Below, one piece after another: positions 17,895 to 26,707 of a DNA stretch of 64,000 nt. Source of the stretch: Arenibacter nanhaiticus (lineage in GTDB: Bacteria; Bacteroidota; Bacteroidia; Flavobacteriales; Flavobacteriaceae). Under the pieces are notes generated by a model, which worked only from the letters and a program-made list of their open reading frames with translations, made no database searches and was not told the DNA's origin. The stretch is from contig NZ_FQYX01000001.1 in the NCBI RefSeq assembly GCF_900141935.1, positions 128,786-192,785 of the forward strand, read 5' to 3'. Positions within the stretch are counted from its first letter, which is position 1. The number at the start of each line of letters is the position of its first letter. The translations under genes were made by a program, and so were the position numbers.

Positions 17895-19622
17895 CTACTT
17901 CTTCTTTTCCAGTTCGGATTTAAAAAGCTTGGCCTGCATTTCTATAACGGACTGCGCCATTAGTATAGATTTCTCTACATAGGCCGTGTTTTCTGGGGAC
18001 GCCATATCCATGGTAGCGGCAATGGCTTTAAGGTACCAGTCTTCCCAAGCTTCTAAAATTTCAATTTCATTTTTGGGGCTATTGCCTGCTTTAATGGCCT
18101 TTTCACTACTAATAAATTCATTTGACAAACGGTCTAGTGCTGCTTTTTTGACCATCTCAATGATATCGACAGCGGTATAGGTGTCGCCATGTAACAAGGT
18201 ATAGGCACTGGCCAGGGCGGCCGTTCCCACATTTTTTAGCGTTTCTTGCGACACCTTGTCCATACGGTCGTTATCGGTATGGTAAAATTGATCGGTAAAA
18301 TGCCAAAGCAATAATCCAGGAATGTCGGCTTGTAAAAATGGGGTGTGGTCACTACCGCCTTCATAAGGGTTTGTGTTCACTACCCATTGGGCGAATCTTG
18401 CTTGCTCCTTAAAATTATACAGTATAAAATCGTTGAGGTAGTGTGGTTTCATATCCTCTAGGGCGAGTTTCTTTCCGCCCCATTCCGAGTGTTTGTCATT
18501 GCCTCTGGTCCAAATGGCCGAGGGATCGGGCATTTTTTCTATCAAGAAAGTACCGCCGGTCAATGCTGTATTTTCTCCTACCATATCTAAACTGATGCCC
18601 CATTTAATACCGGCAGCCCTATTTGGGTCTTCTTGAATGTATCTCCTGGTCGATATAATTTCATCGCCCCAAAGGAAAGTAAGGGTCCGTTGCGGGTCTA
18701 TAGCTTCCTTGGCCATTAATTTGGCGGTGATGGCTGCCATTTCTAATTGTGCTCCTACCCCGGAAGCATTGTCATTGGCACCGGGCTCTTGTACATGTGC
18801 ACTAAAAACAAGGCGTTGGCCGGGGTATTCTGCACCCAACACTTCGGCGATAACCGTTAGCTCCTGGGAAGGATAAATTTTAGTGTCTATAGCCACCGTG
18901 GCGCTAACAGGACCATTGGCCAACTTTGCTTTTAATTGTTCTTTGGCCTTATAAGAAAGGGCAATTCCCCAACTGTTTTTAGGGTGATGGGGGAGAGATC
19001 TAAATTGTATGGAGGTGCTGTTCTTTTCGGGTTGCAGGTAAGAGGGGTTGTCATAACTTAATATTCCGACGGCCCCTTTATGGAGCACCCCTTCCAGATA
19101 AATATCCCTAGCTTGTTGTTCCGTAAAGATTATTTTTCCCTTAACATTTGCAGTTTGTAGGTCTTCCTTGTCCTTTATATATACTACCTCGGCAGTGATC
19201 CCTGTTTTTGGGGTGGATACGGAGTTGATATAAACCATATTGCGGTTGCTGTTAAAAGAAAGTAGCGGGGCATCGTCGCCGAGAAGGCGAAGGGTTGCAG
19301 CTATAGGTTCCCAAGTTGACCTTTGTAGAGCTCTTTTTTCTATGCGGTACCGCAACCGATCATTTTTATCGGCCTTATCTTCCAAAACATACCCCGCAGC
19401 TTCTAGTTCTGCCGCTATTTTATAGATGCTCTTATTAAAACCCTCGTTGCCTACCACTCGCCAATATTGCGATACATAGGCGGTAGTTTCTAAAGCCTTT
19501 TCTCCGGTATAGTGGTCGCGGACAAGGGCAAAATAATCATCGACCTTTCCCCTAGCTTCTTTTTGTTGGGCACATCCCAGGGTTGTAGTAGCAAGTAAAA
19601 GGAGCAGAATATAATGACGCAT
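17895..19622 (-). CDS. M28 family zinc aminopeptidase, lipoprotein
   Basis: This 575-residue exported metallopeptidase has a lipoprotein signal sequence with lipobox LGC (C17), so it should be membrane-anchored in the periplasm or on the surface. A PA-like insert lies near residues 120-250 and the M28 catalytic domain follows. The expected co-catalytic zinc residues are H276 (FSAHVQEPG), D284 (GANDNASG), the E320-321 region (WGDE), D346 (SLDMVGEN) and H426 (GGSDHTPF). The family removes N-terminal residues from peptides, and the likely role is breakdown of dietary or extracellular peptide. It is monocistronic. A minus-strand TATCTTTG about 50 bases upstream (19675-19668) is a possible promoter. 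Confidence 0.9.
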   Translation of the reverse strand: MRHYILLLLLATTTLGCAQQKEARGKVDDYFALVRDHYTGEKALETTAYVSQYWRVVGNEGFNKSIYKIAAELEAAGYVLEDKADKNDRLRYRIEKRALQRSTWEPIAATLRLLGDDAPLLSFNSNRNMVYINSVSTPKTGITAEVVYIKDKEDLQTANVKGKIIFTEQQARDIYLEGVLHKGAVGILSYDNPSYLQPEKNSTSIQFRSLPHHPKNSWGIALSYKAKEQLKAKLANGPVSATVAIDTKIYPSQELTVIAEVLGAEYPGQRLVFSAHVQEPGANDNASGVGAQLEMAAITAKLMAKEAIDPQRTLTFLWGDEIISTRRYIQEDPNRAAGIKWGISLDMVGENTALTGGTFLIEKMPDPSAIWTRGNDKHSEWGGKKLALEDMKPHYLNDFILYNFKEQARFAQWVVNTNPYEGGSDHTPFLQADIPGLLLWHFTDQFYHTDNDRMDKVSQETLKNVGTAALASAYTLLHGDTYTAVDIIEMVKKAALDRLSNEFISSEKAIKAGNSPKNEIEILEAWEDWYLKAIAATMDMASPENTAYVEKSILMAQSVIEMQAKLFKSELEKKK

Positions 19623-20087
19623 GGTTTACAGTTTTGAAAGAGTGTGACTAATGCTTGAAATTTTCTTCAAAGATAGCATTCAAAATGCACCTTCGGGAAG
19701 TATTTGGTGGCTCTTTTTATAGATTGAGGGTTTATGGGTTCGAGCAGTTTCTAGGACAGGGTTTTTAGGTTTTATGAAATGAACATGGTCGTAAATACGA
19801 ATTCAGCTATGCGAATTATATATGACCATTAAAAAACAATAAATAAGGTGGTTGGTAGAGCGTTGTTTGAACCTTAGGAAAGAAGGGGTAAAATACTTAA
19901 GGGGGAAATCTTAGCAAATGATTATGAGTTAAAATGTGTGAAGCACTTTTGATTTCTTAAATTTGCTAGGACAAAAATAAAAGCTGCAATTGGCTCAGTA
20001 GGTATTCTTTATGAGAATTGCTGCGGGCGACTGCGAAAAGGCAGCATGCAGTCTCTTTTTAATCTTAAAAACAACTAAAATATAGCT
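19623..20087. other. 465-base divergent intergenic region
   Basis: The region contains a minus-strand TATCTTTG (19675-19668) for the M28 gene and a plus-strand TAAATTTG (19958-19965) possibly for the aminopeptidase gene. It also holds overlapping GC-rich inverted repeats near 20020-20053 followed by a T run. No ORF of note is seen. Confidence 0.5.
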
Positions 20088-21380
20088 ATGAAGTACGAGC
20101 AAATAGATCAGAATTTGTTTATAAAAAATCGCAAAAAGTTTATGGCCCGGATGAAGCCGAACAGTATTGCGGTCTTTAATTCTAACGATATTTATCCTAT
20201 CGGGGCAGATAGTACCATGCCTTTTGAACAGAACAGGGATCTTTTTTACTTATCAGGAGCCGATCAGGAAGAAACTATTCTGTTGTTGTTCCCGGATGCC
20301 CATGATAAAAAGCACCGCGAAGTTCTTTTCGTGCGCGAAACAAACGCCCATATCGCTGTTTGGGAAGGAGCTAAATTAACCAAGGAGAAAGCCACCGAAG
20401 TATCGGGGATCGCTTCTATTTACTGGTTGACCGATTTTGATAAGATCTTTTTTGATCTTATGACCGAGGCCGAGACGGTATACTTTAATACCAATGAGCA
20501 CTACCGTCAGGCGGTAGAGACCCAAACAAGGGAAGACCGCTTTATTATAAAGTGTAAGCAAGATTATCCTGCCCACAAATGGGAGAAGAGCAGCCCGATC
20601 TTACAAGATATCAGAGGGGTAAAAGAGCCTGAAGAAATTGCCTTGATGCAAACTGCCTGTAACATTACGGAAAAAGGGTTTAGACGTTTACTGAGCTTTG
20701 TAAAACCAGGGGTATGGGAGCATGAAATTGAGGCGGAATTGTTGCATGAGTTTATCCGTAACAGGTCTAAAGGGTTTGCTTATACGCCAATCATAGCATC
20801 AGGAAACAACGCCAATGTGTTACATTATATAGAGAACAACCGCGAGTGTAAGGATGGGGATATGTTATTGATGGATGTTGCGGCAGAATACGCCAACTAC
20901 TCTAGTGATTTAACCCGTACCATTCCTGTAAACGGTAGGTTTACCCCTCGTCAAAAAGAGGTGTACAATGCTGTTCTTAGGGTAAAGGACGAGGCTACTA
21001 AAATGTTGGTTCCGGGAACCATGTGGGCAGCCTATCACGAGGAAGTAGGTAAATTAATGACCTCTGAGCTTTTAGGACTGGGATTGTTGGACAAGGCCGA
21101 TGTGCAGAACGAAGATAAAAACTGGCCAGCGTATAAAAAATACTTTATGCACGGTACCAGTCACCATATAGGATTGAATACCCACGATTACGGCGCCTTA
21201 AAAACGCCAATGAAGGCCAATATGGTCTTTACCGTAGAACCGGGAATCTATATTCCTGAGGAGAATATGGGAATCCGTTTAGAAGATGATGTAGTGATTC
21301 AGGAAAATGGAGAGCCCTTTAACCTAATGGGAAGTATTCCTATTACCGTAGAGGAAATTGAAGCATTGATGAACGCCTAG
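20088..21380 (+). CDS. pepP: Xaa-Pro aminopeptidase (aminopeptidase P)
   Basis: This is a cytoplasmic, dinuclear-metal (Mn) peptidase that releases the N-terminal residue before proline. Its 430 residues comprise an N-terminal creatinase-like domain (1-175) and a pita-bread catalytic domain. Metal ligands are visible in LLMDVAAEYANYSSDLTRT (two aspartates), HGTSHHIG (His), VEPGIYIPEE (Glu) and GIRLEDDVV (Glu). It is monocistronic with a strong terminator after it. The leader contains overlapping hairpins that might influence expression. Confidence 0.95.
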   Translation: MKYEQIDQNLFIKNRKKFMARMKPNSIAVFNSNDIYPIGADSTMPFEQNRDLFYLSGADQEETILLLFPDAHDKKHREVLFVRETNAHIAVWEGAKLTKEKATEVSGIASIYWLTDFDKIFFDLMTEAETVYFNTNEHYRQAVETQTREDRFIIKCKQDYPAHKWEKSSPILQDIRGVKEPEEIALMQTACNITEKGFRRLLSFVKPGVWEHEIEAELLHEFIRNRSKGFAYTPIIASGNNANVLHYIENNRECKDGDMLLMDVAAEYANYSSDLTRTIPVNGRFTPRQKEVYNAVLRVKDEATKMLVPGTMWAAYHEEVGKLMTSELLGLGLLDKADVQNEDKNWPAYKKYFMHGTSHHIGLNTHDYGALKTPMKANMVFTVEPGIYIPEENMGIRLEDDVVIQENGEPFNLMGSIPITVEEIEALMNA

Positions 21381-21411
21381 GTATTCTTGCCTTACGGCAG
21401 CAACATATATT

Positions 21412-21442
21412 AAAAGAGCTGGTCTGTACCAGCTCTTTTTTT
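21412..21442. terminator. Terminator between pepP and brnQ
   Basis: AAAAGAGCTGGT (21412-21423) pairs perfectly with ACCAGCTCTTTT (21428-21439) around CTGT, followed by more T. It is shared by two convergent genes. Confidence 0.92.
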
Positions 21443-21453
21443 GTGATTGTTTT

Positions 21454-22743
21454 TTAATGAGTATTCGTTCTGCGGCTGTGAAAATAGTTCGCTGCCACAA
21501 AACTTATAAGGGCCGGTAATACCCAGCCTAAGCTGTATTCGCTAAATGGAATCAGGCTAAGAACAGCATTGCCTTCTGTCGCCATCGGAACTCCGATGCT
21601 TGCCAAAAAGTCGGGAATACTAAAAAGGATGCAGACTAAGACTACCGTCCTAAAAACAAGGGAAGAACCATATTTTTCGGGAACTACATTCAGTAGGATA
21701 AGCACTATGGTAATGGGGTAAATAAACATTAAAGCGGGTAGGGCAATCCTTATAATATACGCCACATTAAATTGTCCTATGACTATCCCTAAAAGACAGC
21801 CTGCCATTGCGGTGATGATATAAGCTTTTTGGGAATTTTGAAACCTGTCCTTGATAAAGTCCGACGTCCCCGTGACAATACCTACTGCGGTAGTAAAACA
21901 GGCAAGGCTTACCAAAAGACTGAGTAAGAGGTTGGCAGTACTGCCTAGGCTTATCTGGCTAATGCCTTTCAATAGTTCGGTTCTGGTGGCATCATCATCA
22001 AAGTGGTGGTGCAATACCGATCCGGAAAAAATGAGTCCAGTATAGATTAAAAACAAAGCTAAACCAGCCAACCAGCCTGCCGTAGCAATGAGTTTTTTCT
22101 TGTCGTGATAACTGGCATGGTTGTTTTTTTGATTGATGGAAATGATGATTACACCACCAACCACAATAGCAGCTATGGCGTCAAAGGTTTGGTACCCTTC
22201 TAAAATACCGGCACTGAGCGGACTGGGGAATGAGGCGTTGCCAAAGCTAAAATCGAGTCCAAATAAGGTGATGCCGATGATTAATAGTAAAATGATAATG
22301 ATGGCCGGAGTCAGAATCTTGCCTAGGATATCCAAGATTTTGGACCTGTTGATGGCAAAGAGAAAGACTAGGGAAAAATATAAGATACTGGTGAGTAGGG
22401 AAGAGGTGGTAAAATATGGCTGTATGGCTATTTCATGGGTTACCGAGGCTGTCCTTGGCGAGGGAAGGGCTATGGCAATACCATATATAAGTAAGGAATA
22501 CACTAAGCTAAAACCAGGAGATACCTTCTTTCCAAAGTCATAGATAGTACCTTGCAATTTGGCATGGGCCAATATCCCTAAAATGGGCACCAATACAGCA
22601 GAAAGACAAAAACCAATGGCTACCAACCACCAAGTATGGCCAGATTGGAATCCTAAAAAAGGGGGTAATATTAAGTTTCCTGCCCCAAAAAACAGGGAAA
22701 ATAGGGCAAAGGTGGTGACCAGGGTTTCTTTCGATTTTAGCAT
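21454..22743 (-). CDS. brnQ: Branched-chain amino acid transporter, BrnQ/LIVCS family
   Basis: This 429-residue polytopic inner-membrane carrier for leucine, isoleucine and valine is sodium- or proton-coupled. About 12 hydrophobic segments are seen. The N-terminal block ETLVTTFALFSLFFGAGNLI with PPFLGFQSG is diagnostic for the LIVCS family, and GILEGYQTFDAIAAIVVGG is the conserved middle motif. It is a single gene ending at a shared terminator. Confidence 0.93.
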   Translation of the reverse strand: MLKSKETLVTTFALFSLFFGAGNLILPPFLGFQSGHTWWLVAIGFCLSAVLVPILGILAHAKLQGTIYDFGKKVSPGFSLVYSLLIYGIAIALPSPRTASVTHEIAIQPYFTTSSLLTSILYFSLVFLFAINRSKILDILGKILTPAIIIILLLIIGITLFGLDFSFGNASFPSPLSAGILEGYQTFDAIAAIVVGGVIIISINQKNNHASYHDKKKLIATAGWLAGLALFLIYTGLIFSGSVLHHHFDDDATRTELLKGISQISLGSTANLLLSLLVSLACFTTAVGIVTGTSDFIKDRFQNSQKAYIITAMAGCLLGIVIGQFNVAYIIRIALPALMFIYPITIVLILLNVVPEKYGSSLVFRTVVLVCILFSIPDFLASIGVPMATEGNAVLSLIPFSEYSLGWVLPALISFVAANYFHSRRTNTH

Positions 22744-23009
22744 GTATATTGCTTTTTGGGCCTAAGACTGCCTATAAAACACCGCAAAGAATTTATGCTT
22801 GTTGACGTTAAAATTAGTTTTTTTATCGAAAAAACCGATTTTTAACATTAAAAATCCCATAAAAAACAGTTGGTGTTCAATAAATGACGCTCGTAGGCGT
22901 TAGAGTATTGAAAGTATTAATGAATTAATGCTTTTTAGTTTTTAATTTTAAAGTTAATTTTTGCATATTAGAGACCCAAACTAATTTTTGTATTTATAAA
23001 TCTTGACCT

Positions 23010-23261
23010 ATGAAAAATCTATTGTCAAATTTCGGATCAAAATTCAATGCGCTCTGCTGCGGTATTCTAGGACACCATTTTGCTGTTTCTAAGAGAGTAA
23101 CCGATCATATTAAAGAATATCAATGTGTGCATTGCAAAAAGCAAGTTACCACCGATGTCAGTGGTAACCTATCTGCCCTAACTCCAGAAAAGCAGGATAT
23201 CAATAACACCTTGGAAGATCTTTATCAAAGAAGGCATAAGGAATCCCAGCAAGTAGCCTAA
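23010..23261 (+). CDS. Conserved small protein with a CxxC motif
   Basis: The product is an 83-residue soluble protein starting MKNLLSNFGSKFNALCCG, followed by ILGHHFAVSKRV and YQCVHCKKQVTTD. The two cysteine pairs (CC at 16-17, CVHC near 39-42) and the neighbouring histidines could bind zinc, like half of a zinc ribbon. From memory, similar small proteins occur across Flavobacteriaceae without known function. Its stop codon is only 7 bases from the end of convergent thiL, and the 266 bases upstream are very AT-rich. No operon partner is seen. Confidence 0.7.
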   Translation: MKNLLSNFGSKFNALCCGILGHHFAVSKRVTDHIKEYQCVHCKKQVTTDVSGNLSALTPEKQDINNTLEDLYQRRHKESQQVA

Positions 23262-23268
23262 CGGATTC

Positions 23269-24312
23269 TTAGGAAAAGGAATTCCACCCCTGTGCTGTGA
23301 TCGGGATTTTAGAATTGTTACGGGCCACTAAATGTGCTCCTTCATTCTTATCGGTCATATGTCCTATCACGGTCAAATTTGGATTGCCTTTAATTTTTAA
23401 GAAATCTTTTTGATCTATGGTGAAGAGCAGCTCGTAATCTTCTCCCCCGCTTAGTGCCACCAAGGTGCTGTCTATATTAAACTCCTCACAAGCAGCTATC
23501 ACGGTAGGATCTAAGGGTATTTTATCCTCGTACAAATTACAGCCCACCTGACTTTCTTCGCATAGGTGTAAAATTTCCGAAGAAAGCCCGTCGCTAATAT
23601 CGATCATAGAAGTAGGTTGTACCTCCAAGGATTTCAACAGCTCTTTAATATCCCTTCTCGCTTCCGGTTTTAATTGTCGTTCTACCACATAGGTGTATTC
23701 CGATAAATCTGGTTGACTGTTTGGGTTGACTTTAAAAACTTCCTTTTCTCTTTCTAAGACTTGCAGGCCGCAATAAGCAGCGCCCAAATCGCCGGTTACT
23801 ACCAATAGGTCGTTTGGCTTGGCACCGTTTCTGTAGGCGAGCTCCTCGTCTTTGGCCTCGCCAATGGCGGTAATGCTAATGAGCATGCCTTTGGTAGAGG
23901 TGGTGGTGTCTCCGCCAACCAAATCTACTTTGTATATTTCTGCTGCCAAGGCCACCCCGCTATAAAACTCCTCTATGGCCTCGAGCGGAAACCTATTGGA
24001 AACGGCTATGGAGACCGTTATTTGGGTAGCCGTAGCATTCATCGCATAAATATCCGATAAATTTACCATAACGGCTTTGTAGCCTAAGTGCTTTAGCGGC
24101 ATGTAGCTGAGGTCAAAATGTACCCCTTCTATCAATAGATCCGTAGAAACTACTGCCTTGTTATCTTTAAAATCTAGTACTGCAGCATCATCACCGATAC
24201 CTTTGATAGTGGATTTTTGTTGTAGGGCGAAATCTTTGGTAAGATGTTTTATCAATCCAAATTCTCCCAACTGCTCCAGCTTTGTCTTTTGTGGGTTTTT
24301 ATCTTCTAACAT
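23269..24312 (-). CDS. thiL: Thiamine-monophosphate kinase
   Basis: This enzyme catalyses the last step of thiamine diphosphate synthesis, ATP-dependent phosphorylation of thiamine monophosphate, in the cytoplasm. The 347-residue protein belongs to the AIR-synthase-like superfamily. Motifs present include GIGDDAAVLD near residue 41, VSTDLLIEGVHFD, VGGDTTTS and IDISDGLSSE, the metal-ATP and substrate sites. No TPP riboswitch or other thi gene is nearby, and it appears to be transcribed alone. Confidence 0.95.
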   Translation of the reverse strand: MLEDKNPQKTKLEQLGEFGLIKHLTKDFALQQKSTIKGIGDDAAVLDFKDNKAVVSTDLLIEGVHFDLSYMPLKHLGYKAVMVNLSDIYAMNATATQITVSIAVSNRFPLEAIEEFYSGVALAAEIYKVDLVGGDTTTSTKGMLISITAIGEAKDEELAYRNGAKPNDLLVVTGDLGAAYCGLQVLEREKEVFKVNPNSQPDLSEYTYVVERQLKPEARRDIKELLKSLEVQPTSMIDISDGLSSEILHLCEESQVGCNLYEDKIPLDPTVIAACEEFNIDSTLVALSGGEDYELLFTIDQKDFLKIKGNPNLTVIGHMTDKNEGAHLVARNNSKIPITAQGWNSFS

Positions 24313-24486
24313 GCGGCAAATTTAAGTAGGATATTTTTATGTTGTATCTTTATAAACCGTTAAACCTTAAATTGTCGACTGACATTTTCTTGTTTTTTTA
24401 AAATTCCCCTCCTAATCCCTGGATGTTATCCAGCTATTAAACATTTAACCTGCCAGTAAACCAAGGTCAAGGCATGCTTCAATTTT

Positions 24487-24502
24487 AAGATTCATGAATC
24501 TT
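24487..24502. promoter_or_regulatory. 16-bp perfect palindrome upstream of the choice-of-anchor B gene
   Basis: AAGATTCATGAATCTT is a perfect palindrome 38 bases before the ATG at 24541. It is a candidate operator; no regulator gene is adjacent. Confidence 0.35.
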
Positions 24503-24540
24503 GTCTTTAATGTGTTTGTTTCATTTTAAATAAGTAGGTT

Positions 24541-25761
24541 ATGAAAAAGCTATGGAGTGTTACAATTTTAATGCTTTTGGCATTGGGGTGTTCGAAGGAT
24601 TCGGGTACCGATTCCCTGATAGCCAATCCGCAGCCAGAAAATGTTGTTCCATGTCAAAATGGGATGGCGGATATTTATCCATGCAAGGGCTATGATTTGT
24701 TGGGCAAATTGTCTTTGAGGGAAATGGACGCTACTTCGGCGAACGATATTTGGGGGTGGACCGATAGTGAGCGCAATAGAGAGTATGCGCTGGTTGGGTT
24801 AAACAACGGGGTGGCCTTTGTAGATATTACCCAGGCCGATAAGTTAGTGTATTTAGGGAAATTACCCGCTGCCACAGGAGCCAGTTCGGCCCGCGATATC
24901 AAGGTCTATAAAAATCATGCTTTTGTAGTGGCCGAAACCTCGGACCATGGGATGCAGGTTTTTGACCTGACGCAATTGGGCAAGCTTGGTACTGCACCGC
25001 AGGTTTTTTCGGCCGTTGCACGGTATACGGGCTTTGGAAACAGTCACAATTTACACATAAACGAAACTACAGGCTATGCCTATGCCGTAGGAACAGCCAG
25101 GGACGATGCCTTTAATGGCGGAGTACATTTTATAAACATCCAAGATCCTAAAAACCCTGTCGGCCTTGGCGGGTATGGGGAAGGGGGCTATTGTCACGAC
25201 GCGCAAGTGGTCATATACAATGGTCCCGATACGGATTATAGCGGCAGGGAAATATTGTTTGGGGCAAATGAAGATAAGGTGGTGATAGTAGATGTAACCG
25301 ACAAAGGAAATCCGCTTGGTATAGCTTCGTTCACTTATGCAGATTTGGGGTACACTCACCAAGGGTGGTTAAGCGAGGATCACCGTTATTTTTTATTGGG
25401 TGATGAAGCAGACGAGTCAAGATTTGGATATAACACCCGAAGCTTGATCTTTGATTTTTCGGATCTCGATGCCCCCGTGCTACACCATGCCTACTTGGGA
25501 AAAACTAGGGCGGTAGACCATAACGGGTATGTCTTGGGGAACGAGTTTTTTTTGGCCAATTATGCAGCCGGCATGCGAGTGCTGAACATCGCAGGAATAG
25601 GGCAGAAAGAAATCATCGAACAAGGGTATTTTGACACCTATGCGGCAGACAATTCACCGGGAGGTAAGGGGGCATGGACCGTATATCCATATTTTAAAAG
25701 TAAGAAGATCATTGTCAACGATATTAATTCTGGCCTCTTTATCGTTAAAAAATCGGAATAG
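24541..25761 (+). CDS. Choice-of-anchor B family lipoprotein (LVIVD repeats)
   Basis: This 406-residue exported protein has a lipobox LGC after MKKLWSVTILMLLA. The body is a beta-propeller-like array of LVIVD-type repeats, visible as EYALVGLNNGVAFVDI, HAFVVAETSDHGMQVFDL and KVVIVDVTDKGNPLGI. NSHNLHINETTGYAYAVGT and YCHDAQVVIYNGPDTDY are typical of the choice-of-anchor B domain. The function is unknown; the family is usually cell-surface attached through varied anchors, here a lipid. It is a single gene. Confidence 0.85.
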   Translation: MKKLWSVTILMLLALGCSKDSGTDSLIANPQPENVVPCQNGMADIYPCKGYDLLGKLSLREMDATSANDIWGWTDSERNREYALVGLNNGVAFVDITQADKLVYLGKLPAATGASSARDIKVYKNHAFVVAETSDHGMQVFDLTQLGKLGTAPQVFSAVARYTGFGNSHNLHINETTGYAYAVGTARDDAFNGGVHFINIQDPKNPVGLGGYGEGGYCHDAQVVIYNGPDTDYSGREILFGANEDKVVIVDVTDKGNPLGIASFTYADLGYTHQGWLSEDHRYFLLGDEADESRFGYNTRSLIFDFSDLDAPVLHHAYLGKTRAVDHNGYVLGNEFFLANYAAGMRVLNIAGIGQKEIIEQGYFDTYAADNSPGGKGAWTVYPYFKSKKIIVNDINSGLFIVKKSE

Positions 25762-26230
25762 ATCCGTTAGGGAACCGCGGGCTCAACACCTTTTTTGTTA
25801 CAAAAAAGTGCGTCTTAGGTTGTTGTATTATCCCATTACATTGCTTTTTAGTTACTTAAGGAGGTCGTCCTTGCGTTTTTGTGAAAAAAATAAACCCTTG
25901 AAACATAGACGGGAGGAAGGATGTTTTGAAAGGAAAAAATATAGAGGGAGAGGCGGTAAAGACTGATTTGATCAAATGGGGAGGTAGTAGGAAAAGGCAG
26001 CGGACAAGGAGTGTTGGGAGTGGCTGAACGGACTTTTAAAAGGCCGTTTCCCTTTGAGGGAAACCGATAAAAAAACGGCTGAAAATTGGCCCTGGAAAAG
26101 CGGTCCTTCCCTTTTATTTTTGTGATAGAAAAGCCTGATAGTGCTATGCGTTAGAATAATGTTAGGAAGTATGGTAAAACCCTATATAAGTACTATCTTT
26201 GTAATCTATTTAGATTAAATCCAATTAAGT
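25762..26230. other. 469-base region before the SUF locus
   Basis: Near the left end CGTTAGGGAACCGCGG (25765-25780) resembles the start of the dispersed repeat. A hairpin with CTTTTTTG/CAAAAAAG arms follows (25787-25810). Two TAnnTTTG boxes occur, TATTTTTG (26115-26122) and TATCTTTG (26194-26201). No convincing ORF is present. Confidence 0.55.
26194..26217 (+). promoter_or_regulatory. SUF operon promoter with adjoining palindromic operator
   Basis: TATCTTTG (26194-26201) matches the TAnnTTTG -7 box. It is followed immediately by TAATCT-ATTT-AGATTA (26202-26217), a 6-bp perfect inverted repeat placed at the predicted transcription start. The sufA ATG is at 26231. A repressor bound there would block initiation. 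The identity of the regulator is not evident. Confidence 0.5.
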
Positions 26231-26560
26231 ATGATTAAAGTATCTGATATAGCCAAGCAAAAGGTCATATCTCTTATGGCAGAGGGAGGCTTCGATGCTA
26301 GCAAGGATTATGTGCGAGTAGGGGTAAAAAGCGGCGGTTGTAGCGGCTTGTCCTATGAGCTCGATTTTGACAACAAAGCATTGGAGACCGATAAAATATT
26401 TGAAGATAATGCGGTACGGATCGTAGTCGATAAAAAGAGCTTTCTGTATTTAGTAGGTACTGTCTTGGAGTATTCTGGCGGACTTAATGGCAAGGGGTTT
26501 GTGTTTAACAACCCAAATGCACAGAGAACCTGCGGCTGTGGGGAAAGTTTTTCATTATAG
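26231..26560 (+). CDS. sufA: A-type iron-sulfur carrier protein (HesB/IscA/SufA family)
   Basis: This 109-residue cytoplasmic A-type carrier receives clusters from SufBCD and hands them to apo-proteins. The three conserved cysteines are C37 in SGGCSGLSYELDF and C101/C103 in CGCGESFSL. It is the first gene of the SUF block, 147 bases before sufB, and lies just after a promoter-palindrome unit. It could equally be named iscA or erpA-like; position favours sufA. Confidence 0.92.
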   Translation: MIKVSDIAKQKVISLMAEGGFDASKDYVRVGVKSGGCSGLSYELDFDNKALETDKIFEDNAVRIVVDKKSFLYLVGTVLEYSGGLNGKGFVFNNPNAQRTCGCGESFSL

Positions 26561-26707
26561 GCCAAACTGCCTTTTTTAGAAAGGAGCAAGGTTTGTAAAG
26601 AATAAGATCCCAAGGGGTCTACGAGTAAAGTAAGAAAAAGAGTAAAATAAACATATCTCCTTACCCTAAAACAGTAAAGGGGACAGGAGTTAAAAGGGGG
26701 CTGATTT

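Noticed and set aside
23269-24540. TPP riboswitch near thiL
   Set aside because: No CTGAGA or ACCTGA-like conserved core of the TPP riboswitch was found upstream of thiL.
25631-25966. Plus-strand ORF overlapping the end of the choice-of-anchor B gene
   Set aside because: It begins within that gene in another frame and its tail is arginine-rich, low-complexity intergenic sequence.
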